Shown here: positions 46,102 through 56,230 of the stretch, piece after piece
Numbering within the stretch: position 1 is the stretch's first letter
Layout: each line of letters opens with the position of its first letter
Origin: an uncultured Aquimarina sp.
Lineage (GTDB): Bacteria > Bacteroidota > Bacteroidia > Flavobacteriales > Flavobacteriaceae
Reading direction: 5' to 3'
Assembly: GCA_947502885.1 (NCBI GenBank)
Contig: CANNBP010000018.1
Coordinates: 54,143 to 118,142 of the forward strand
Length of the DNA stretch: 64,000 nt
Made by a program: the position numbers and the translations under genes
The notes under the pieces: model-generated
Seen by the model: only the letters and a program-made list of their open reading frames with translations
Databases searched by the model: none
What the model was told of the DNA's origin: nothing

Positions 46102-48078
46102 ATGAAAAATAACTTCTTAATTATTATAATGCTTAGTTTGGTTAGTTTTTGTTTTTCACAGCAAAAACTTGATAGTATTATTCCTCACATTAAGAAACCT
46201 AAGGATTCTTTGATTGTTGATGATGCCTATTCAGAATTACGCAAAATATGGGAACAGGGAAATCATGAAAGGTGTTTGTCTTATGCGACAACCCTTTTGC
46301 CAATTGTTCAAAACATCAAATACGATAAAGGTATAGGAGATCTTTATTCAATCATTGGCAATGTATACAATAAGACACATAAAAGTGCTAAGGCCTTTGA
46401 TCAGTATGATAAAGCCATAGGATACTATGAAAAAGCTAATTTTAGAAAAGGGATTGCTATAATTAATAGTAATAAGTCTATTATAGAAAATAAGAAAGGT
46501 AACCTAGAAAGTGCTATTAACTATATACTTAAAGCTAGTTTATATTTTGAAAATGTAAATGATAGTACCACTCTAGCTAATATATACAATAATATTGGTG
46601 GTATTTATCATAATTTTGGAGATATTAAATTGACAAAAAAATATTACCTTAAATCTATTGAACTAAAGCGGAAAATAAAGTCAAAAAGACTTCCTGCATC
46701 ACTTAATAATTTGGCATTATTGTATATAAAAAATAAAAAATTAGATAGTGCACAAACATTGTTAGAAGAAGCTTTAGAAATAAGTAAACGAGATCAAAAT
46801 TTTACAAGTATGGCTTCGTCATACCTTAAAATTGGAAATATATTCTTTACTAAAAAAGATTATGAAAATTCAAAAAAATATTATGATTCGTCATATGTTA
46901 CGGCAAAAATAGATCAAAATAAGAGAATGATTGCTGCCGCAGAACTTGAACTAGGTGTCAACGCTATTCAAAAAGGAAATTATATAAAAGCCAAAGAATG
47001 GTTAACCTTGGCCAGAGAGGATTTGAGAGACTTAAAAATGATTCCGTTACTCTTAAAAAATTATAAGCATTCTGCTGCATTAGATTCTGCTAGAGGTGAT
47101 TTTTATAATGCTTATATATGGCAAAGTAAATACCAAAAATTAGCAGATGATAATGCTTCTAAAGAAAATGCCAAAAAAATTGAACTTGCAGAAAATCGAT
47201 ATAGGTCTGAAATGAAAAAATTGCGGCGGATCGATGAACAAGAAAAACAACAATTAAAGGCCAATCAAGAATTATTTAAATATCGACTATACTCATATAT
47301 TAGTATAGGAATTTCGATACTCTTTCTTATTTTGTTAATTGTTATAATTAGGTCTCGAAAAGAAAGAAATAAGTATATTAAAAAGTTAAATGAATCGAAT
47401 CAATTAAAAAATAAACTTTTTTCTATTATTTCACATGATTTAAAGAATGAGATTCATGGGTTAGATAGTATTCTTAATCTATTAAAGGACAATACGATTA
47501 CTGCAGAAGAGTTTCAGGAGATCGTACCGTTATTGGCAAATAGTGCGCATCAAACTTCTATTTTATTAAATAATTTATTGAATTGGTCAAAGTCCCAAAT
47601 GAAAGAGCTAAAGACTAAACCAACATCATTCGATATCGATGAAATAATTATAGATAAATTTTCTTTTTTTAAATCTAAAGCAGAATCCAAAAACATTGCG
47701 TTAAAGAATGAACTTCACTCTACAGTAGTTTTTGCAGATAAAGATATGTTTGCTATAATTTCTCAAAATCTCATAGCAAATGCTATAAAGTTTTGTAATC
47801 CTAATGATACAATAACTGTATCATCTATAGAAAAAGATGATCATTTTGAAATTTGTTTTGAAGACACCGGAGTAGGTATTTCTAAAGAAAATATGGCTAA
47901 GATCTTTTCTGAAGAAACATTTACATCAAATGGAACACAAAATGAAACAGGAACCGGGCTAGGTTTGAAAATTTGTAAAGAATTAATAGAACTTAACAAA
48001 GGTGAAATAAAAGTACATAGTATAGTTGGTCAAGGTAGCCGATTCTATGTAACGTTACCTAAGGTTTCAGTTTTATAA
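46102..48078 (+). CDS. TPR-containing membrane sensor histidine kinase
   Basis: This is a 658-residue sensor kinase. The signal peptide (SFCFSQ) leads to an exported TPR region (about 60-370; repeats such as NIYNNIGGIYHNFGDIKLTK), a short coiled coil, and one membrane segment (about 396-419). The cytosolic part has the dimerisation/His box FSIISHDLKNEIHGL (His near 445) and a HATPase domain (NLIANAIKFCNP, EICFEDTGVGIS, ETGTGLGLKI). TPR-type sensors in Bacteroidota often sense envelope or nutrient signals. No response regulator gene is adjacent, so it is an orphan kinase here. Confidence 0.92.
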   Translation: MKNNFLIIIMLSLVSFCFSQQKLDSIIPHIKKPKDSLIVDDAYSELRKIWEQGNHERCLSYATTLLPIVQNIKYDKGIGDLYSIIGNVYNKTHKSAKAFDQYDKAIGYYEKANFRKGIAIINSNKSIIENKKGNLESAINYILKASLYFENVNDSTTLANIYNNIGGIYHNFGDIKLTKKYYLKSIELKRKIKSKRLPASLNNLALLYIKNKKLDSAQTLLEEALEISKRDQNFTSMASSYLKIGNIFFTKKDYENSKKYYDSSYVTAKIDQNKRMIAAAELELGVNAIQKGNYIKAKEWLTLAREDLRDLKMIPLLLKNYKHSAALDSARGDFYNAYIWQSKYQKLADDNASKENAKKIELAENRYRSEMKKLRRIDEQEKQQLKANQELFKYRLYSYISIGISILFLILLIVIIRSRKERNKYIKKLNESNQLKNKLFSIISHDLKNEIHGLDSILNLLKDNTITAEEFQEIVPLLANSAHQTSILLNNLLNWSKSQMKELKTKPTSFDIDEIIIDKFSFFKSKAESKNIALKNELHSTVVFADKDMFAIISQNLIANAIKFCNPNDTITVSSIEKDDHFEICFEDTGVGISKENMAKIFSEETFTSNGTQNETGTGLGLKICKELIELNKGEIKVHSIVGQGSRFYVTLPKVSVL

Positions 48079-48145
48079 ATAACCAAAAGAACGGAGTGCT
48101 TATAAAATTCGTAACCCTAAAATGTTTGACTTTATGCTATAGGTT

Positions 48146-50614
48146 TTAATTAATTTGATAAATTAAAACACTATTCTCTTCCCCTTGTACCACAAATTCA
48201 ATATTAGGATCTTTGTCGATATTACCTATACTTAATATTGAGTTTCCATAGACAGGGAAATTAGGAAATAGTTGTGCATTACTATCATACAAATACACTT
48301 TTTTAGATTGCACATCGGTAATGGATACATAAATTTTGTCATTTACCACAAACAGCTTTGGTTTTGTGTAAACACCAAAATCTAATTCAAGAGTTTTACC
48401 TTTAATAGCTAATTTGTTTTCAGAAAATGTAACCAAGGTTTTATTTGTTGCTACCATATGATTGTCTTGCTGCAATCCAAGGTTTTGTGTGATAGCCTTG
48501 CCATCATTTTGTATTTGAATTAAGTTACCTTCTTTAGTGGTAGATGTAAATTTATCTAGATATTTATACCAATTGTTTTTAGAGAAATCGATCTTTTCTT
48601 TAACATTAACCCTAACCTTTCCTAATCGGTCTAATATATTGAGTTTTCCATTTTGTTCTGGAATTAAGATATAATCTTTGCTTTTTATACGAATATGTTT
48701 TGGGGGCAAGATCAAATCTGTTTCTGCCTTTTTAAAAGTAAATCCAGTAACGATATCTGCTTTGGCGTCTAACATGGTTACTTTATTACCCTGTGTAACG
48801 AGTATTCGATATCTCTTGTTTTTGTCATAATCAAATAAAGCAAGAGGTTGTGTGATTGGCTGGTCAAAATTTTTAGGATAAGGTTTAACATCTTCACCAT
48901 TACGATCAATTAAGTATAAGCTATTAGAGGTATTAAATAATAGCTGATATCGTCCATTTTTATAGATATCAATTTGTTTTATGTCGCCTAGTATCTCACC
49001 ATCTAGTTGTTTTTTCCAAAAAATAGAACCTTTATCAGAAATCAAATATAAATTGTTTTCGATGTCTTGTACTGCAACATCCATACCTTTGGTTCGGTGG
49101 TTTTTAACCAAAATAGGAGTGTTTAATAATTTGTTTTCGAGAGTTGTAGAAGCTACCTGAGTAACAGAGGTTGCAGATCCTTTTGTTCCACTTTTTTGTA
49201 GAACACCATGTAGATGGGCAAAGTCATTTTCTTTTGTGATCTGTAAAACTCCCACTTCATATCCATCATCTTTAAGATCTGTCCATTGAGATTTATAAGT
49301 GTCTAATGAATTGTTGGATATGTAATTTTTTAAATGTTTTGTTCGACTAGTTAGTAATATAGATGACTCATTTGATAAATTCTTGATAGCATCTTTATAA
49401 TACAGTTGATCATCAATTAGTGTACGATTTAAAATATTGGCTATAATCTCTTTTAGTCCCTTGGTAGAACTGCCAAAAAGTATAAACTCGTTATGCGTGA
49501 AAAAGAACTTGGCTTCAAAATCTGTAATTAATGGACTAAGTATCTTTGAAAAAGAATCTGGGGCATGATAGGTGTAAATAGGAATATTTCTATAGGTCTC
49601 TACTCTATTTTCACCAAGAAGTTCTTTGGCTGCTTCAATTTCTAAGGCATTTATAACGATCACCTTTTCTTTTTCTAGAAATATCTTCCCAATTTCTGAA
49701 GCATTAGATAATAAATCATCTAGATCATGAGGTACATCTTCAAGCTCTCTATCTTGAGCAAAAGATATGTTCTTTTTTAGAACAGTAAAATCATCATATG
49801 TATATGAAATAAAGCCTTGTGCTGTAATTGGCGTGACTTTAGAAATTTCATTCTCTTGAGCAATAGTGTTATCAAAAATCCCAATGGTACTTGATAGAGA
49901 ATCTTTTTCTATTGCAATACCATCAAGATATAATGCATTTTGATCTATTGTAGCATCAACAGAAATCCATCCACTAAAATTCTCTAATGTTTTTTGAGTA
50001 GCATTTGGCAAAAGAGAACTGTGAATATTCTGCAATTTTTTTCCATTTGCCAAGATAGAGATTTTGTTTTCGGTACCCGAAACATGATATACTTTCTTTA
50101 AGTCTCTATCGATAGGAATTGGATTCTCTTTGGTTCTAATTGCATTTTCAATTAGTAATTGAGAAGATGAAGCTATAAGTATACTATCTTTTTTGGTCGC
50201 AAAAAAAGAATTTTCTTTTGTAGTGATTTTGTAAATAGTATGCTTATTATAATCTATTGTTTCTATGTTTTTGGTACTTAAAGAATCATTTTTAATTATA
50301 GTAGGGTCAAACTTAGAAATATAGGTGTATTCAAAATCATTTTTCCCTAACGGAGAAAAACATAATAAACTAGACGTTTCTTGGGTCTCATTAATTACTG
50401 GTAATTTTTTGAAGTAATTTAAAAAAGCAAGCTGTTTATTGTTTTTAATAAAATTATTGTCTCGTAATTTACTAGAGGCCCCTTCTAGATCATTAATTTT
50501 TATAATAATCTGTGTGTCTTTAGGAATATGATCGATTAAAGAATTAGATGTTTCTGGTTTGTCTTCACAAGAAATAGCAATTAAAAATAAAAGAATTGCA
50601 GCTATTTTTTTCAT
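48146..50614 (-). CDS. Large lipoprotein with C-terminal beta-propeller-like region
   Basis: This is a lipoprotein of about 822 residues from the ATG at 50614 (an upstream in-frame ATG at 50656 gives a poor signal). The signal is LLFLIAISCED, lipidated Cys near residue 16. The N-terminal ~460 residues look like two related mixed domains (LIDHIPKDTQIIIKINDLEG at the start; IYTYHAPDSFSKILSPLITD later). The C-terminal ~330 have PQQ-like strand repeats (NNLYLISDKGSIFWKKQL, NSLYLIDRNGEDVK, GKLNILDRLGKVRV). This pattern is common in Bacteroidota next to rnhB and of unknown function. No enzyme motif is recognised. Confidence 0.6.
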   Translation of the reverse strand: MKKIAAILLFLIAISCEDKPETSNSLIDHIPKDTQIIIKINDLEGASSKLRDNNFIKNNKQLAFLNYFKKLPVINETQETSSLLCFSPLGKNDFEYTYISKFDPTIIKNDSLSTKNIETIDYNKHTIYKITTKENSFFATKKDSILIASSSQLLIENAIRTKENPIPIDRDLKKVYHVSGTENKISILANGKKLQNIHSSLLPNATQKTLENFSGWISVDATIDQNALYLDGIAIEKDSLSSTIGIFDNTIAQENEISKVTPITAQGFISYTYDDFTVLKKNISFAQDRELEDVPHDLDDLLSNASEIGKIFLEKEKVIVINALEIEAAKELLGENRVETYRNIPIYTYHAPDSFSKILSPLITDFEAKFFFTHNEFILFGSSTKGLKEIIANILNRTLIDDQLYYKDAIKNLSNESSILLTSRTKHLKNYISNNSLDTYKSQWTDLKDDGYEVGVLQITKENDFAHLHGVLQKSGTKGSATSVTQVASTTLENKLLNTPILVKNHRTKGMDVAVQDIENNLYLISDKGSIFWKKQLDGEILGDIKQIDIYKNGRYQLLFNTSNSLYLIDRNGEDVKPYPKNFDQPITQPLALFDYDKNKRYRILVTQGNKVTMLDAKADIVTGFTFKKAETDLILPPKHIRIKSKDYILIPEQNGKLNILDRLGKVRVNVKEKIDFSKNNWYKYLDKFTSTTKEGNLIQIQNDGKAITQNLGLQQDNHMVATNKTLVTFSENKLAIKGKTLELDFGVYTKPKLFVVNDKIYVSITDVQSKKVYLYDSNAQLFPNFPVYGNSILSIGNIDKDPNIEFVVQGEENSVLIYQIN

Positions 50615-51011
50615 TAGGTGATTGTGTTTTGTATTCTTGATTTTGATGCTTTCCATTAAAGGTAAAAAAATATGATATATTGATTCATTTTATTTTATTC
50701 TAAATTATCGGTTATAATCAGCATAAAATCAAATAGTTTTGATGAAGCAATAAATTTTATTCGAATTAATATTTGTATAAAGTAAACTATTTTACACAGC
50801 GTATACTCATAATCTCAATCCAAAAAAATAGTTTTACGATTTACTTTTATTTTAATACGTTATATTTCGGCATTTATTTTCTTTATAGATTCAAAGATAT
50901 CAATTATTTAATATCAATTTGAATTGATATTACGGTATTAAAAATGTGACCACTATTTATTATAAAAAAAGAGAAGTGTGAAATATAAAAATAAAAAAGA
51001 ATGTAGTCTAC
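50615..51011. other. Intergenic region between the propeller lipoprotein gene and rnhB
   Basis: About 400 bp, AT-rich, between two reverse-strand genes. It holds the promoter of the lipoprotein gene. An inverted repeat AATATCAATT / AATTGATATT separated by two bases lies at 50910-50931; it has no U-run and could be an operator. No ORF or RNA gene is seen. Confidence 0.45.
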
Positions 51012-51611
51012 TTAAAAATCTAATGTTAATTGTTCTGGTAGAAGTCTAAAACTCTTTCTGTGGTATTTGGTAATGCCATATTTACGAATTGCCTCTCGAT
51101 GTTCTGCTGTAGGATATCCTTTGTTTTTTTTCCAGTTATACATCGGAAATTCTTCATGAATTTTTTCCATATACTCATCTCTATATGTTTTGGCAAGAAC
51201 CGATGCGGCAGCAATATTCATATACTTGCCATCTCCTTTAATGACACATGTATGAGGAATATCATGATAAGGTTTAAACTTATTTCCATCCACAACAATA
51301 TGTTCTGGTTGTGGGGAGAGTTGCTCAATAGATCTTTGCATGGCAAGGATAGAGGCATTCAAAATATTAATTTGGTCAATCTCTTCCATAAAAACATGTG
51401 TCACACCATAACTAATTGCACAGTCTTCTAATAAAGGTTTTAGCTGTTGTCTTTTGGTTTTACTTAATTGTTTAGAATCGTTAAGTATTTTATTATTGAA
51501 ATCACTTGGTAATAGAATGGCGGCAGCAGTAACAGGGCCCGCAAGACATCCTCGTCCTGCTTCGTCAGTACCGCATTCGAGAATGTTAGAATGTAATTGT
51601 AATGTAAGCAT
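51012..51611 (-). CDS. rnhB: Ribonuclease HII
   Basis: RNase HII removes ribonucleotides from DNA and RNA primers. The 199 residues show CGTDEAGRGCLAGPVTAAAI with the catalytic Asp and Glu near residues 17-18, HIVVDGNKFKP with the third acidic residue, SVLAKTYRDEYM, and the C-terminal SFRLLPEQL. All active-site acids are present. It is divergent from the putative porin gene. Confidence 0.96.
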   Translation of the reverse strand: MLTLQLHSNILECGTDEAGRGCLAGPVTAAAILLPSDFNNKILNDSKQLSKTKRQQLKPLLEDCAISYGVTHVFMEEIDQINILNASILAMQRSIEQLSPQPEHIVVDGNKFKPYHDIPHTCVIKGDGKYMNIAAASVLAKTYRDEYMEKIHEEFPMYNWKKNKGYPTAEHREAIRKYGITKYHRKSFRLLPEQLTLDF

Positions 51612-51710
51612 AATACGAATATACAGTATGGATAGAATACCTGAAAACTATTTTTTGAAATTGACAAGAAAGTTCTTCGCGAAAAAAGTATATTTTTGCC
51701 AAAGTTCTAC

Positions 51711-53720
51711 ATGCTAATGAGAAAAAATATATTATTCATAGTCGCCCTACTTTTGGTATTTGCGACTTGGTCACAAGATAAAAAACCAATTAGAAAAGGA
51801 GAGGAAACTATCATTGATAGAGGTGAACCCAAAGATTCTGAAGGGGGGTATCAATCATTAAGAGATAGAGGTAAGGATAAAAAAGAAAAGCCACCTATCG
51901 AAGAATATAGAATTGTTTCTATAGAGAATGATACGACCTATGTAGATACTTCTTTAACAATCCAAAAAGACTATAGGTTTAATTATTTAAGACGAGATGA
52001 TTTTGGTTTACTTCCTATTCATAATGTGGGGCAAACTTATACTAGTTTAGAAAAACAAGAGACGAGTAAACATTTATTGCCTCTTTTTGGTGCTAGGGCC
52101 AGACATTTTAATTTTATAGAAGCAAGGGATATGCTTTATTACTATGTGCCAACGCCACTTACAGAATTGTATTTTAAGACAACATTTGAGCAAGGACAGC
52201 AGTTAGATGCTTTTTTTACAGTAAACACATCTCCTCAACTTAATCTTTCTATAGCTTACAAAGGGGTACGTTCATTGGGAAAGTATCAACAAGCCTTAAC
52301 CAGTACAGGAAATTTTAGAGCAACAGCTAGTTATATAACCAAAAATAAGCGATATAGTGTAAAAACACATTTTGTATCTCAAGACCTTAATAATGAGGAG
52401 AATGGGGGTTTGTCGGATGAAGGGATAGATCAGTATTTAGCCAGAGCAGAATTTGTGGGAGAAGAATCAGAATTTACGGATAGAGGAGCAATATCTGTAA
52501 ACTTTACAGATGCAGAGAGTATACTTTTGGGAAAACGATTTTATCTCAATCATAAATATGATGTAGTAAAAAATACTGACAGTACAGCTTTGGGAGTATC
52601 AGTAGGTCATGTTTTAGATCTAACAGATAAGAGATTTAGGTTTAGTCAAGCAGCAATTGCACCTAGTAATTTATTGGGTGAGGCATATGTGTCTACAGAT
52701 TTATCAGATAATGTAGCACTCGAAGATTTTAGTAATCGCTTATTTGTAGAAGTGCAAAATAAGTGGTTAGGTAACCTTCGTATCTCAGGAGGCAACTCAA
52801 ATTATAATTATGGATATAATTCGTTGTTAAGTCAGGTAGATGGTTCGGGAAATCAAACAAGCATTACAAATAGGCTCAAAGGGGACGTTTATTCTATTGG
52901 AGGAAAATACACCAATGAGTACAAAGGGTTTCAATTGTTTGCAGACGGTCAAACTATAATTTCTGGAGATTTAACAGGAAACTATATACATGCAGGGACA
53001 GGATATGAACTTAACGAAAAGTATGCCTTACAAGCCGAGTTGAGTGCTAATTCGGTTGCGCCAAATTATAATTTTCTTTTATATCAAAGTGACTATGTAA
53101 ATTACAACTGGCAAAATGATTTTGACAATGTTAATACCAAAAAAGCAAAAGTCATTTTAAAAGCAAAGAATATAGCAAACTTAGAGGCTAGTTATACTAC
53201 TATAAGTAACCATACATATTTTACAAAAAATGCAAATTCTGCTATTGTTCCAATGCAAGCTAATAATGATATAGAGGTTTTAAAAGCAAAACTTTCACAA
53301 GAAGTAAAGTATTGGAAGCTTGGTTTAGATAACACCGTTTTGTATCAAAATACAAGCGGAGGAAATCAAATATATAATGTACCACGTGTGACAACTAGAA
53401 ACACACTTTATTATCATGATCATTGGTTTAAAAAAGCATTGTATATGCAAGCAGGAGTAACATTGAAATACTTTACCAGTTATACAGCAGATGGTTATGA
53501 TCCAGTTTTGTCAGAATTTTATACGCAAAACACTGAAGAAATAGGAGGGTTTCCGCAGTTCGATATCTTTTTTAATGCCAAAGTAAGACAAACACGTATT
53601 TATTTTAAGTTTGAAAACATTGGAGAGGCATTTCGTCAGAATCAAGAATTTTCGGCTCCAGGATATGCGACTCGTGATGCTGTATTACGTTTTGGTTTGG
53701 TTTGGAACTTCTTTATGTAA
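51711..53720 (+). CDS. Putative porin (outer-membrane beta-barrel)
   Basis: This predicted outer-membrane barrel protein has about 669 residues. The ATG at 51711 (or 51717) gives a good signal peptide ending at FATWSQ; the TTG at 51696 is less likely. A charged linker (KPIRKGEETIIDRGE) precedes a region rich in alternating aromatic and polar strands (for example NLSIAYKGVRSLGKYQQAL, NKWLGNLRISGGNSNYNYGY). The end is typical of barrels, with a final Phe-rich strand (FGLVWNFFM). It belongs to the Bacteroidota putative porin family; the substrate is unknown. A TATTTTTG element at 51691-51698 lies just upstream. Confidence 0.8.
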   Translation: MLMRKNILFIVALLLVFATWSQDKKPIRKGEETIIDRGEPKDSEGGYQSLRDRGKDKKEKPPIEEYRIVSIENDTTYVDTSLTIQKDYRFNYLRRDDFGLLPIHNVGQTYTSLEKQETSKHLLPLFGARARHFNFIEARDMLYYYVPTPLTELYFKTTFEQGQQLDAFFTVNTSPQLNLSIAYKGVRSLGKYQQALTSTGNFRATASYITKNKRYSVKTHFVSQDLNNEENGGLSDEGIDQYLARAEFVGEESEFTDRGAISVNFTDAESILLGKRFYLNHKYDVVKNTDSTALGVSVGHVLDLTDKRFRFSQAAIAPSNLLGEAYVSTDLSDNVALEDFSNRLFVEVQNKWLGNLRISGGNSNYNYGYNSLLSQVDGSGNQTSITNRLKGDVYSIGGKYTNEYKGFQLFADGQTIISGDLTGNYIHAGTGYELNEKYALQAELSANSVAPNYNFLLYQSDYVNYNWQNDFDNVNTKKAKVILKAKNIANLEASYTTISNHTYFTKNANSAIVPMQANNDIEVLKAKLSQEVKYWKLGLDNTVLYQNTSGGNQIYNVPRVTTRNTLYYHDHWFKKALYMQAGVTLKYFTSYTADGYDPVLSEFYTQNTEEIGGFPQFDIFFNAKVRQTRIYFKFENIGEAFRQNQEFSAPGYATRDAVLRFGLVWNFFM

Positions 53721-53755
53721 GAATATAGTTTTTCTTAAAAGCAATAAATAGAATG

Positions 53756-53791
53756 AACAACTAACCCTAATACGATTTAGAGTTAATTGTT
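53756..53791 (-). terminator. Terminator after the DUF5916 gene
   Basis: Read as reverse-strand RNA, a 15-bp stem forms with two G-U pairs; on the forward strand the same two positions are C-A mismatches. This asymmetry indicates service to the reverse gene, followed by T-rich sequence. Confidence 0.65.
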
Positions 53792-53811
53792 GGTGTAGTA
53801 CATTATTTGTT

Positions 53812-55983
53812 TTAAAAGTCAAATCTATAATTCATCTTAAATGCCGCACCCCAATTTTTACGAGTGATCGTATCGTTGTAATTGTCAGAAACTACAAGGT
53901 AAATGTAGGATAATGGTCTGTATTCCCATTGTAAACGACTGTTTATATTGAAATTATTGATTTGGTTGTTGTATTGTATATAGGTTGTCCAATTTAAACG
54001 ATTAGAAAAGAAAACCTCTCCTGTAAAACGAGCCAAATGAAAAGTTTTACTACCCAATTCTTTTAGATCAATAGCATTTATGATATAACGTAACCGAAGC
54101 TTGGCAAGCGGAAGTAATCTATATTGAATATCAGCATCAAATTTACTTCTAGTTCCGTTATAATGGCTTCCATAACGGGCTTTAAAGTCGTATCCAAATT
54201 TTCTGTTCGAAACAGAGTTATACCCTAATTCGACAGTTGCATAAGTATATTCACCCGGTTGAATGCTGTTTCCGTTTCCAAGTAAATCAAATCCATATTT
54301 AAGATTTTCATACTCGTGGTAAAGATTTACGAGTATAGATGATCTATCATTAAACCAAAGTTCTTGATTAAAAAAAGTAAAGAATTGCGTTACCATACCT
54401 TGTTCATCCCAATACACAATATTATCCAAAAAGACATAGTCATAAGCATTTATGGTTTTAGATTTTTCAGGAAAAGTAGTTAGTTTTAACTTAGCCCTGG
54501 CATTCGTAAATCCTTCTCGTATCGTGACATTGTTGATAGCATCATAATTAGTTAATCTAGGAACAAAACCGGTATCGGTTATATAGTTTTTACCTACTTG
54601 TTTTATAGAAACATCCCAGCTTAGATTTGCTGTGCTATACCATATCCCAGCATTATAAAAATCAGTGTCACCAGAGATATCATTAGTAAAACTTTTACCA
54701 TAATTGGCTAGACCAGTCCATTTATTGTTTTTGGATTTATAGTTTAGGTTTACTCCTCCAACTCTATTATAATCATCTAAAAAAGTAAAATCGTTTGTTT
54801 GCTGTCGGTTTATTAGAAACCCAGTTGCCGTAAACGCATTGGATAATTGTTGCTGTAACACTAAGGCTCCATAGTTTTGTGAAGGATTTTCGTCTTTTGC
54901 TTTGGTAGCAACATTTAAGACACCTAAACGTAGTTTTTGACTAATATTACCAGATAGTTTAAGACCTAAAGCAATATCACTAGATCCTCCTACTTTTCTT
55001 GAGTAGAAGGGATTTATATTGCGAGGCCCAAGATTATTAAATAAATCACTATTCTCTAGAAAGAAATTTCTTCTTTCTGGGAAAAATACACCAAAACGAG
55101 TAAGGTTTATTACTTGTTGATCCACATCAATTTGAGAAAAATCAGGATTGATTGTTGCATCCAGTTTTAATGAAGACGACAGACTGTATTGTACATCTAG
55201 ACTAGGTTTGAAACTTGAATCTTTGCTGTTGTCTATGATGTCTTCTTGATAACTGGTAGTAATTGATGGCGTAACAGCAAAACGAGAAGAGGTATTATTG
55301 GTTAAACCTTCTACCTTAAAGGGTTTTGAGAATCTTAAATCGAATAGATCAAAATTACGATTCATATGTGTATATGTTGTCCATTCATTAGTTTTTATAT
55401 CTCGAGTATGAAATAGCAAACCCCAATTTGGGTTATCCAATGTATACCCTAGTGCCTTAAGAGGGATTTCTATTTCAAAAATTTTTAAATTACCCTTTGT
55501 GCTCGTTTTGGCATTCCAGACTGTATTCCAACTTGTACTGGGGTTAAAACTTTCTCCATCTCTTACTACCAAAGCATCTACAAGTGCTCCACCCATGTTT
55601 ACAATAAAAAAGTAACCACTTTGTTGTTGATTATAGGTGTCAATAATCATTGCAAATGAATCGCTATTAGCACCTGTATTACCAATATCATCTCGCTTTA
55701 AAGACCCTATTTGACTAATAGGTGTAGTATCATAATATACAGCGCTTATATATAAATTCACACCATTATGAAATATCTTAACTTCGGTTTTTTTTGAAGC
55801 TAGACCTGAGTTTTTTGGTTCGTAATTTGTAAATCCTTCATGTGTTTCGAGTTCATTCCATATGGACTCTTCAAGCCTACCATCCAAAGTGATTGAGCTA
55901 TTGTTAAAGCTTATTTTTTCTGCTTGAGCCTGTGCACACAGCACTCTTAAAATCAATATCAAAAGAAGAAAAATCTTTTTCAT
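53812..55983 (-). CDS. DUF5916 protein with carbohydrate-binding family 9-like domain
   Basis: This outer-membrane-associated protein has about 723 residues from the ATG at 55983 (an in-frame ATG at 55992 is also possible). The signal ends in LCAQAQ. A CBM9-like domain (about 20-210; ITLDGRLEESIWNELETHEG, IFEIEIPLKALGYT) is followed by a large DUF5916 region with barrel-type strands, including DFSQIDVDQQVINLTRFGVF and FFPERRNFFLENSDLF. Family members are common near outer-membrane transport genes; no activity is known. It is divergent from a LytS/LytTR pair that could regulate it. Confidence 0.85.
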   Translation of the reverse strand: MKKIFLLLILILRVLCAQAQAEKISFNNSSITLDGRLEESIWNELETHEGFTNYEPKNSGLASKKTEVKIFHNGVNLYISAVYYDTTPISQIGSLKRDDIGNTGANSDSFAMIIDTYNQQQSGYFFIVNMGGALVDALVVRDGESFNPSTSWNTVWNAKTSTKGNLKIFEIEIPLKALGYTLDNPNWGLLFHTRDIKTNEWTTYTHMNRNFDLFDLRFSKPFKVEGLTNNTSSRFAVTPSITTSYQEDIIDNSKDSSFKPSLDVQYSLSSSLKLDATINPDFSQIDVDQQVINLTRFGVFFPERRNFFLENSDLFNNLGPRNINPFYSRKVGGSSDIALGLKLSGNISQKLRLGVLNVATKAKDENPSQNYGALVLQQQLSNAFTATGFLINRQQTNDFTFLDDYNRVGGVNLNYKSKNNKWTGLANYGKSFTNDISGDTDFYNAGIWYSTANLSWDVSIKQVGKNYITDTGFVPRLTNYDAINNVTIREGFTNARAKLKLTTFPEKSKTINAYDYVFLDNIVYWDEQGMVTQFFTFFNQELWFNDRSSILVNLYHEYENLKYGFDLLGNGNSIQPGEYTYATVELGYNSVSNRKFGYDFKARYGSHYNGTRSKFDADIQYRLLPLAKLRLRYIINAIDLKELGSKTFHLARFTGEVFFSNRLNWTTYIQYNNQINNFNINSRLQWEYRPLSYIYLVVSDNYNDTITRKNWGAAFKMNYRFDF

Positions 55984-56230
55984 ACAAATCATTTCGTTAA
56001 TTAATAAGAATGTTTATACCGTTTAGTTCGATATAAAAAGTGTTCAAAAGTAGAATGGAGTATAGTCTATCTTTGAAAAAGTAGACTAATGTGCTTTTTT
56101 AGACAATGAAAATAGTTTGAGTACAAAAAGAGAGATTCGTCTACATTATATATTGTTTAGACATTGTACTTATAGGTTTAAGCTACTTTTCTTGAGAGAG
56201 CTTATATTAATTGTATTTTAGCACGGCACT

